Shown here: positions 30,501-34,500 of the stretch, piece by piece
Layout of the letters: every line of letters begins with the position of its first letter
How positions within the stretch are numbered: the first letter of the stretch is position 1
IMG/VR virus record: IMGVR_UViG_3300036878_000019
Span: 1 to 34,500 of that record
Length of the DNA: 34,500 nt
Reading direction: 5' to 3' (one strand)
Origin: a virus
Position numbers and translations under genes: made by a program
The notes under the pieces: generated by a model
The model's input: the letters and a program-made list of their open reading frames with translations, nothing else
What the model was told of the DNA's origin: nothing
The model's database searches: none

Positions 30501-31414
30501 TTCGCTCCTTTAGCGGGGTAGAGCGCGACGGAGCCGCGCGAGGATGGTTGACGGCGGGCAATCAGGGTGCCGTTGCAGCGCGCGTACTGGGCGCGCTGCA
30601 ACACGTCCAGCACACGAGTTTTAGCGAACCGGGCAGTTGATTCAGCTAGCTTTAGATCAGTTGTTGCGGTGAGAAATTCGTCAGCCAATTCGGACGTTAT
30701 TTCAGCTTCGGCGTCACGCTCGATATCGGGGTGTTGCGCTCGGATCGCCTCATACGTGGCGACCGACGAGTCGAGCGCCGGCGGTGTGTCCCCGGACAGG
30801 GAGTCATAGAACTTGCGGCATTCCTCAATCATCGCGGCGGCCTCGGTTTGCGCGTCGAGGTCGTAGGCGATCTCGTAAATCCGGTCCTGATAAAAAGGGC
30901 CCATCACCAAGAGGTGCCCCGGGTGGTCGGTCCAACCAGTGAACAGCATCTCGGCGAGCACCTGGGCGAAGTAGTCGGGCGGGCAGTCGCCGGACAGGTC
31001 GCCACCGAACTTCTCAAGGTCAGTCAGATCGCGGGCCAGCTTGATCTGCAGCACACCCCGCGCGCGGCCGCGGACCCGCCGGCGGTCCAACGTGACCAAG
31101 GCGGGGAACCCGAAATGGTCAGGGTCGACAACAAACTGCACCTCTGACGGTGACAGCAGCCATCCGGGGTTGCGGCGACGCCACACGTTCGCCGCATACG
31201 GTTCGATGTCGTGGCCGATGTTGAACGCGTCCTTCGGCGCCTGCGGCGGGATATCGCCGCGCATCCGCCGCCACAGCGAATACGGCGATTCCCACCTGGA
31301 CAAGCCGAGTATCGCCGCAACCTTGGACGGCGAAATCATGGCCGAATGCTGTTCCGAGCCCGGCGCAATCCAGTCGGGGTCGCGTGGCGTGTACACACCG
31401 ATGTGCCGGATCAC
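30497..31414 (-). CDS. YqaJ-like (lambda exonuclease/RecE type) nuclease, altered active site
   Basis: 305 residues from a GTG at 31414 (GTGA overlap). YqaJ features: MISPSKVAAILGLSRWESPYSLW, FNIGHDIEPYAANVW, then the active-site region with Asp110 (VTLDRRR) and the strand VLQIKLARD. The family motif there is normally E-x-K; here it reads Gln123-Ile-Lys125. Downstream PPDYFAQVLAEMLFTGW carries the family Q. This nuclease would resect double-strand ends for RecT. Loss of the metal-binding Glu could make it inactive or weaker. The frame is open to 31537, but that stretch is shadow of the WhiB gene. Confidence 0.85.
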   Translation of the reverse strand: MIRHIGVYTPRDPDWIAPGSEQHSAMISPSKVAAILGLSRWESPYSLWRRMRGDIPPQAPKDAFNIGHDIEPYAANVWRRRNPGWLLSPSEVQFVVDPDHFGFPALVTLDRRRVRGRARGVLQIKLARDLTDLEKFGGDLSGDCPPDYFAQVLAEMLFTGWTDHPGHLLVMGPFYQDRIYEIAYDLDAQTEAAAMIEECRKFYDSLSGDTPPALDSSVATYEAIRAQHPDIERDAEAEITSELADEFLTATTDLKLAESTARFAKTRVLDVLQRAQYARCNGTLIARRQPSSRGSVALYPAKGAK

Positions 31415-31779
31415 GACGCGGGCCTGTGCCGTTTTAGGTAGCGGAGTCTGTGTTGGCGGGTGTTGGCTTCCATGCATGCGCCGCAGGGCTGTTCGCCGAG
31501 TCGTCGGTGCCGCGCGTAGGCGGCTTCGGTGCCGCACCGCGGAGGGCGTGGGCGTTTACGCGCGGGCGCCATGTCGCGTCGTTCCCATTGGGTTGTGCCG
31601 CCCCAGACACCGAATTGTTCGGGGGCGGTCAAAGCGTGGTCCAGGCATTCGGTTGCGACTACGCATGTGCGGCAGATCCGGAGTGCTTCGGCCGTGTTGG
31701 AGTTGCCGGAGCGGGTGGGAAAGAACACGGTGTTGTCGGCGGCGATACACGCGGCGCGCTCAACCCAGTCGCCGCTCAC
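31411..31779 (-). CDS. WhiB-like protein with C-terminal zinc-knuckle extension
   Basis: 122 residues from a GTG at 31779 in a GTGA overlap. The cluster ligands are Cys11, Cys36, Cys39 and Cys45 (ICRTCVVATECLDHAL), with the GVWGG turn at 57-61. Residues 80-110 form a second motif, CGTEAAYARHRRLGEQPCGACMEA (Cys82, His91, Cys99, Cys102), a pattern found separately in actinophage proteins and probably zinc-binding. The fusion joins a sigma-factor/iron-sulfur module to a DNA- or protein-binding module. It lies in the early operon upstream of the recombination genes. Confidence 0.88.
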   Translation of the reverse strand: MSGDWVERAACIAADNTVFFPTRSGNSNTAEALRICRTCVVATECLDHALTAPEQFGVWGGTTQWERRDMAPARKRPRPPRCGTEAAYARHRRLGEQPCGACMEANTRQHRLRYLKRHRPAS

Positions 31780-32102
31780 GCGATCACCTGGTCGGCCGGG
31801 GGTGCGGGGCTCGCGGGCGTCGCGTCCGGAGAGTAGGTTTCGATATAGAGTTGGAGTAGTCGAAGGTAACGGGGGCAGGCGTTCTCGACTGAATCGACGA
31901 CAATCCTTGCGGCATCCATGCGTGACACGCCACCGGCCTCGATGGTCTCCAGGACGCGCGTGACGTTGCCGATGGTCGGGTTGGCGGCCAGCGCGCCGCA
32001 GACAATGTAGGAGATGTCGCCGGGGTCGGCGTGCGCCCGCCACAACGCGGGCGCAGCGATGACGGCACCGGCCAGGACGCCCCAGAACATCGCGCGAATC
32101 AC
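31776..32102 (-). CDS. Secreted DUF732-like protein
   Basis: 108 residues from a GTG at 32102. A signal peptide is evident: basic start (MIR), hydrophobic core (VLAGAVIAAPAL) and AHA cleavage site before Asp26. The mature part has two cysteines (Cys35 in YIVCGAL, Cys76 in NACPRYL) spaced as in the mycobacterial DUF732 family, with a helical region between. The Pro/Ala-rich C-terminus is disordered. DUF732 proteins are exported by mycobacteria; their function is unknown. A phage copy in the early operon could alter the envelope, for instance in superinfection exclusion. That is inference. Confidence 0.75.
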   Translation of the reverse strand: MIRAMFWGVLAGAVIAAPALWRAHADPGDISYIVCGALAANPTIGNVTRVLETIEAGGVSRMDAARIVVDSVENACPRYLRLLQLYIETYSPDATPASPAPPADQVIA

Positions 32103-32275
32103 GACGCGCCGTCCGCGAATTTGAGGAGGTCGGCGGGGCTTGCGTGCTCGAAGATCGCATCGGCGAGGCTGCGCAAATAATCCATGTCGGCCTCAAATTC
32201 GGCGTCATCGCGGGTGCGCTGAAAATCGTCAGGTGTCCAGATCGGCACGAGTGGCTTAGAATCGGTGTCTGACAT
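32099..32275 (-). CDS. 58-residue acidic hypothetical protein
   Basis: Starts at an ATG at 32275 with AGAAGGG upstream, and ends in a GTGA overlap with the secreted protein gene. It encodes MSDTDSKPLVPIWTPDDFQ, then an acidic helix region (AEFEADMDYLRSLADAIFE). Small acidic helical proteins of this kind in phage early regions are often inhibitors of host proteins, but there is no direct evidence here. Confidence 0.68.
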   Translation of the reverse strand: MSDTDSKPLVPIWTPDDFQRTRDDAEFEADMDYLRSLADAIFEHASPADLLKFADGAS

Positions 32276-32301
32276 CGGAAACGACCCTTCTGTTGTCGGT
32301 T

Positions 32302-32332
32302 GGCGCGCATCGGCTTACATCCGGTGCGCGCC
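32302..32332. terminator. Strong hairpin between early genes
   Basis: Inverted repeat with arms GGCGCGCATCGG and CCGGTGCGCGCC around CTTACAT; it forms twelve pairs with one wobble or mismatch and a seven-base loop. On the + strand it is followed by TTACTTTT, as in an intrinsic terminator for + transcription. On the minus (operon) strand it comes seven bases after the stop of the gene at 32339-32671 and is not followed by a U-run. It may be a processing or attenuation site within the early operon, or a terminator of rightward transcription. Confidence 0.55.
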
Positions 32333-32338
32333 TTACTT

Positions 32339-32671
32339 TTACGGGTGGAGCGGAGTTTGTAGATCGCGGAACTGGTTTGCCGCCGTTTCGAGAGCGTCGG
32401 CGACGGACCGCCAGTGAGTGGTGTTGGTGCATGAGGCTCCGCCGATCCAGTGGGTGATGGCGCGCTGCGCGGATGACAGCAGCTGCCAGTTCACGTTGAG
32501 GGGCCCCGCGCCGGCTGAAGGGGTTTCAACCGGCACGCGGCCGTCTTCTTCCGCTGCGACGCTTCGGGGGATCGCAGCGAAAGACGATGGGAGACCGAAA
32601 CGCTCCTCGATCAATTGGCGTAGGGCGATCAGTTCGACGTCGGTCAGCGCCGGTTCGCGTAGCACGCTCAC
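32339..32671 (-). CDS. 110-residue hypothetical protein
   Basis: Starts at a GTG at 32671 (GTGA overlap). It has a helical N-terminus (LTDVELIALRQLIEERFGLPSSF), a disordered middle, then LLSSAQRAITHWIGGASC and a C-terminal helix (WRSVADALETAANQFRDL). No family recognised. Its stop lies just before the strong hairpin. Confidence 0.68.
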   Translation of the reverse strand: MSVLREPALTDVELIALRQLIEERFGLPSSFAAIPRSVAAEEDGRVPVETPSAGAGPLNVNWQLLSSAQRAITHWIGGASCTNTTHWRSVADALETAANQFRDLQTPLHP

Positions 32672-32838
32672 CACCCTGTTCTGCTGTAGTAGGTGCGGTA
32701 GTGGCTGACATCGGCGCGGGCGGTGTCGCGTTCGGCTTGTGTGGCGGCGAGTTCGGCGCGCAGCGCGGCGTTTTCGGCGTGCAGGTCGTCGATTTCGGTG
32801 ACCAGCGTGCAGATGGTGTGCTGGTCGTGGGCGATCAC
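32668..32838 (-). CDS. 56-residue coiled-coil protein
   Basis: It begins at a GTG at 32838 in a GTGA overlap with the 34-residue gene. It encodes VIAHDQHTICTLVTEIDDL, then a strong heptad helix (AENAALRAELAATQAERDTA), and ends YYSRTGW. It is similar in style to the coiled-coil gene at 27825-28040. The function is unknown. Confidence 0.68.
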   Translation of the reverse strand: MIAHDQHTICTLVTEIDDLHAENAALRAELAATQAERDTARADVSHYRTYYSRTGW

Positions 32839-32939
32839 GCGAACTCCCGACTGGTGCACCAGGGCGCATTCGCGCCGGTCAATGGGACGGCGACGGTGCT
32901 GTCGGTGCCGGGCGCAGCTGCAGCCGGGGCGGCAGTCAT
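32835..32939 (-). CDS. 34-residue micro-protein
   Basis: A very small frame whose ATG at 32939 overlaps the upstream stop (ATGA) and whose stop overlaps the next GTG (GTGA). It encodes an Ala/Pro-rich start (MTAAPAAAAPG), then VAVPLTGANAPWCTS. The double coupling argues that it is translated. It may serve mainly to pass ribosomes along the chain. No function visible. Confidence 0.55.
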   Translation of the reverse strand: MTAAPAAAAPGTDSTVAVPLTGANAPWCTSREFA

Positions 32940-33247
32940 GACGGCGTTTCGGAAGCAAGCGCCTCTGTTGGGTCCACCTGCGGCTGGCGCGAGTGGAAGC
33001 GCGTCACCGGTTCAACCGGTGGCGTTTCCTCGGTGGAGGTCACGCACGGGTCGTCCGCGGTTACCGGGCCAACGAGGAACGTGATCGTCAGCTTGTTGAG
33101 ATCGGACGCGCCGCCAGGCTTGAGCACGATGCCGTCCTTGGCGATGCACCCGGGTACGCGTTCGTCGCCGAAGTAGATGGCGTCGCGGGTGATCCGCACC
33201 GGCATAGTCGCGTAGTCATGCACGCTTGGCCGGTCGTCGGCGCTCAT
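32936..33247 (-). CDS. 103-residue hypothetical protein
   Basis: From the ATG at 33247 (ATGA overlap with the preceding frame). Two halves are seen: a beta-rich domain (MPVRITRDAIYFGDERVPG, LNKLTITFLVGPV) and an acidic/Pro-rich tail. The first half resembles small early phage proteins with a strand-turn-strand around G-D-E. Not assigned. Confidence 0.68.
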   Translation of the reverse strand: MSADDRPSVHDYATMPVRITRDAIYFGDERVPGCIAKDGIVLKPGGASDLNKLTITFLVGPVTADDPCVTSTEETPPVEPVTRFHSRQPQVDPTEALASETPS

Positions 33248-33720
33248 GCGTCGCCGCTTTCGGCGTGGCCGGCGCCCGGCTGGAGGTTAGGGCCGCGCGT
33301 CGATCCGTCTCCTACGCTTCGGGGGGGGATCAGCGAAGGAAAAGCATGGGTATTGAGGTGCACTACGGTGGCGAGGTCTTTCAGGTGAAAGACACGCTCG
33401 AGAACCGCGAGGCCTTTAGCGAGGTGTTTCGCCAAGCCGCGGAGGGGACGGTGGACTCGGTCAGCTTCGAGACGGACACGGGCGTCGTGTTCTTTCTGGT
33501 TGGCCCGAGCTTGCCGATCGCGTTTCTGTTGGTCGACTAGGCTGCGCACCGCGGCCGCACCGCTAGGTACGCGCATTGCGTTACGTCTGGCCAAGAGGCG
33601 TAATGCGTCTTCGGTCGTGTGCATGCTGGATGCGGCGTCCAGTTCTTCGCGGACGATGCGTCGGACAATGTCTTCGAAGCTCGGCAGGGTCAGGCCCTCT
33701 GCGGGCAGCCCGGCGCTCAT
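33244..33720 (-). CDS. Early operon protein, overlapped by an antisense gene
   Basis: 158 residues. The first 60 (LPSFEDIVRRIVREELDAASS, HTTEDALRLLARRNA) look like a true helical domain, and the ATG at 33720 overlaps the Xis/Cro-like stop (ATGA). The rest (REVF/HRP-rich, Arg/His/Leu-biased) reads antisense to the + strand gene at 33346-33540 and is less convincing. The stop at 33244 overlaps the next ATG, which favours the frame being used to its end. Either both strands are coding here or this gene is shorter than its frame. Confidence 0.55.
   Translation of the reverse strand: MSAGLPAEGLTLPSFEDIVRRIVREELDAASSMHTTEDALRLLARRNAMRVPSGAAAVRSLVDQQKRDRQARANQKEHDARVRLEADRVHRPLRGLAKHLAKGLAVLERVFHLKDLATVVHLNTHAFPSLIPPRSVGDGSTRGPNLQPGAGHAESGDA
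33346..33540 (+). CDS. 64-residue + strand protein, antisense to the early operon
   Basis: A short frame on the + strand with a strong ribosome binding site (GAAGGA, six bases before ATG). The protein begins MGIEVHYGGEVFQVKD and continues NREAFSEVFRQAAEG, VDSVSFETDTGVVFFLVG and PIAFLLVD: an alternating strand/helix pattern that looks folded. Third codon positions are strongly G/C, as in real genes of this element. It shares orientation with the repressor, so it could be expressed from the prophage. No family recognised. An upstream + promoter is not obvious (a TACGCT at 33313-33318 might serve as -10). Confidence 0.65.
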   Translation: MGIEVHYGGEVFQVKDTLENREAFSEVFRQAAEGTVDSVSFETDTGVVFFLVGPSLPIAFLLVD

Positions 33721-33911
33721 ACGCTGGCCTCGGTGGTCAGCAGCGCCTCGACGTCGGCGCGGCGTATGCGCCAGAGTCGGCCGCCGGGCAGTTGAACTGC
33801 GGCGAGGTGACCGGCTTCGATGTAGCGAAGCACCGTGCGATCCGTGACACGGAGGATCTCGGCGGCTTCTCGTGGATTCAACAGGTCGTCAGGTTTAGTT
33901 CGCTCCGACAT
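33717..33911 (-). CDS. Small HTH protein, Xis/Cro-like
   Basis: 64 residues. A winged-helix/MerR-like HTH of the excisionase type: LNPREAAEILRVTDRTVLRYIEAGHLAAVQ, then the wing LPGGRLWRIRRADVEALL. It is the first gene under the leftward early promoter. Such proteins act as Xis (directionality factor) or Cro (early regulator). The ATG at 33911 appears to be at or within about three bases of the expected transcription start, so the message may be leaderless. An operator-like word covers the ATG. Confidence 0.85.
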   Translation of the reverse strand: MSERTKPDDLLNPREAAEILRVTDRTVLRYIEAGHLAAVQLPGGRLWRIRRADVEALLTTEASV

Positions 33912-33913
33912 AA
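33905..33913 (-). promoter_or_regulatory. Operator-like word O1 on the Xis/Cro start
   Basis: TTATGTCGG on the minus strand, covering the predicted start site of the leftward transcript and the ATG of the Xis/Cro-like gene. It is an exact copy of the word at 33933-33941, starting 28 bases away. Confidence 0.6.
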
Positions 33914-33919
33914 CGGTTG

Positions 33920-33948
33920 AGATTAGAACGCACCGACATAATAGTCAA
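33920..33948 (-). promoter_or_regulatory. Leftward early promoter
   Basis: TTGACT (33948-33943) and TAATCT (33925-33920) are separated by 17 bases, close to the sigma-A consensus. The expected start is near 33913-33911, at the ATG of the Xis/Cro-like gene, so the transcript would be leaderless, as is common in mycobacteria. One operator-like word lies in the spacer and another on the start. Confidence 0.7.
33933..33941 (-). promoter_or_regulatory. Operator-like word O2 in the promoter spacer
   Basis: TTATGTCGG on the minus strand, inside the 17-base spacer of the early promoter. A repressor bound here would block RNA polymerase. Confidence 0.6.
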
Positions 33949-33963
33949 CCTAATGCCCAAAAG

Positions 33964-33993
33964 TTGTCGCGCGTGTCGTTCGTATCGTATTGT
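33964..33993 (+). promoter_or_regulatory. Rightward repressor promoter
   Basis: TTGTCG (33964-33969) and TATTGT (33988-33993) with an 18-base spacer. The expected start is about 34000, so the repressor message would begin at or next to the ATG at 34001 (leaderless). An operator-like word overlaps the -10 and start. Confidence 0.55.
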
Positions 33994-33998
33994 GTCGG
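33990..33998 (+). promoter_or_regulatory. Operator-like word O3 at the repressor promoter
   Basis: TTGTGTCGG on the + strand, matching TTATGTCGG in 8 of 9 positions, in mirror position to O1 with respect to the divergent promoters. It could serve repressor autoregulation. Confidence 0.5.
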
Positions 33999-34000
33999 AT

Positions 34001-34300
34001 ATGACCACCGCAGCAGGCGGCGCACCAAGGGACCGCCGAACGTTTGACGAAGAACTAGGCGAGGCCGTCCATCAAGTACTTTGGCGGCGACGCATCAAGC
34101 AAACCGAGTTCGCAGGGCGCGTTCTCGGCATCACCCAGTCGGCGCTGTCCGCAAAGTTGCACGGCCGACGGCCCTTCTACGCCGGTGAGGTCAGCCTTAT
34201 CGCCCACGCGCTCGATCTGCCCGTCGCCCAGCTAATGCCGCCGCAGGACGAAACCGAGCCACCACCAGACCCCATATCGCCCGGCGAAACGGTAGGTTAG
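34001..34300 (+). CDS. HTH immunity repressor
   Basis: 99 residues from the ATG at 34001. A Cro/cI-type HTH is visible: ELGEAVHQVLWRRRIKQTEFAGRVLGITQSALSAKLHGRRPFYAGEVSLIAHALDLPVAQLM. The Pro/Glu-rich end (DETEPPPDPISPGE) lacks a cleavable dimerisation domain, so this is a short repressor, perhaps not RecA-cleaved. It diverges from the early operon. A GTG at 33992 is an alternative start. It is the outermost prophage gene, beside the host junction, which is the place of the repressor in phages where attP lies next to or in the repressor gene. Confidence 0.85.
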   Translation: MTTAAGGAPRDRRTFDEELGEAVHQVLWRRRIKQTEFAGRVLGITQSALSAKLHGRRPFYAGEVSLIAHALDLPVAQLMPPQDETEPPPDPISPGETVG

Positions 34301-34463
34301 CCGGTGCCGCCGGTGTCACGTCAAGGATGCCGCGATTACCTCTGGCAGCTGACTCCCGGCGGCCGATTTTTGCCCCCAGCAGGTCACCGATTACTATTGG
34401 GTGTAATCGTCGTTGCCGAGCCTGCTTGCGCGGCGACCCCCCTACCAGGAGTAAGGCCTGATT
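34301..34463. other. Prophage/host junction and rpmF upstream region
   Basis: 163 bases without a gene. Somewhere here the phage DNA gives way to host DNA. It contains an inverted repeat, CGATTAC and GTAATCG around TATTGGGT (34388-34409). A common core att sequence cannot be found without the left end. No tRNA is visible, so integration is not at a tRNA gene on this side. Confidence 0.5.
34370..34397 (+). promoter_or_regulatory. Possible rpmF promoter
   Basis: TTGCCC (34370-34375) and TACTAT (34392-34397) with a 16-base spacer, pointing toward rpmF; the leader would be about 60 bases. The -10 overlaps the inverted repeat at 34388-34409. Weak -35; it could have been brought by either phage or host. 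Confidence 0.35.
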
Positions 34464-34500
34464 ATGGCTGTGCCAAAGCGCAGAATGTCGCGCGCGAACA
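34464..34500 (+). CDS. rpmF: 50S ribosomal protein L32, start only
   Basis: The first 12 codons read MAVPKRRMSRAN, the conserved N-terminus of actinobacterial L32, a small zinc-binding protein of the large ribosomal subunit. The rest lies beyond the window. The ATG has AAGG seven bases upstream and AGGAG a little further. It shows that the right end is host chromosome. Confidence 0.9.
   Translation, partial: MAVPKRRMSRAN

Noticed and set aside
1-34300. Integrase, holin or endolysin
   Set aside because: No tyrosine or serine recombinase, lysin or small holin pattern was seen; these should be beyond the left edge.
34301-34463. tRNA or tmRNA gene as integration site at the right end
   Set aside because: No cloverleaf, T-arm or CCA-like end could be found in this stretch.

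Overview
The window is most of a temperate, siphovirus-type actinobacteriophage integrated in a high-GC mycobacterial (or closely related) chromosome. The last 37 bases (34464-34500, + strand) are the start of rpmF, encoding ribosomal protein L32. That makes the right edge host chromosome and puts the prophage/host junction between about 34301 and 34463. No integrase, holin or endolysin is visible. By standard mycobacteriophage gene order they should lie beyond the left edge.

Layout, read right to left because nearly every gene is on the minus strand. (1) 33717-34300 is the genetic switch: a 99-residue HTH repressor on the + strand diverges from a small Xis/Cro-like HTH gene. Facing promoters and three copies of a 9-bp operator-like word lie between and on their starts. 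(2) 22444-33720 is the early right arm, a chain of about 27 short, tightly overlapping genes. It includes a YqaJ-type nuclease plus RecT pair, a tandem-repeat SAA protein, a ParB-like protein, a replication initiator with an iteron-like array inside its gene, a RuvC-like resolvase, two WhiB-like proteins, a secreted DUF732-like protein, several zinc-knuckle proteins and an HNH protein. A small + strand gene (33346-33540) lies antisense inside the second gene of this operon. (3) 22120-22443 is an unusual homopolymer-rich stretch at the arm boundary, a candidate cos/packaging region. (4) 17650-22447 is DNA packaging: a zinc-finger HNH protein, a small-terminase candidate, large terminase, then five tiny genes, four of which are preceded by a shared 13-bp element. 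(5) 9164-17634 is head and tail morphogenesis: portal, ClpP-like prohead protease with a nested scaffold start, decoration protein, major capsid, head-tail connectors, tail tube and tail chaperones. (6) 1-9164 is tail: a 1414-residue tape measure with an NlpC/P60-like segment, then tail-tip and minor tail proteins. One of these, the Gp37-like protein, is broken by a frameshift at a nine-G run.

How it works together: the repressor holds the lysogen by acting on the divergent promoters. On induction the leftward early promoter drives the minus-strand operon for recombination, replication and host takeover, then packaging and virion genes. Start and stop codons overlap (ATGA, GTGA, TGATG, TTGA, TAGTG) at most junctions, so translation is probably coupled over long stretches.

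Most notable observations: the operator/leaderless-promoter layout, the iteron-like array with a four-tract G-repeat inside the initiator gene, the start-associated element between terminase and portal, the nested scaffold start in the protease gene, the antisense gene, the Glu-to-Gln change at the predicted YqaJ active site, and the homopolymer frameshift in a tail gene. All assignments come from reading the sequence; no database search was run.
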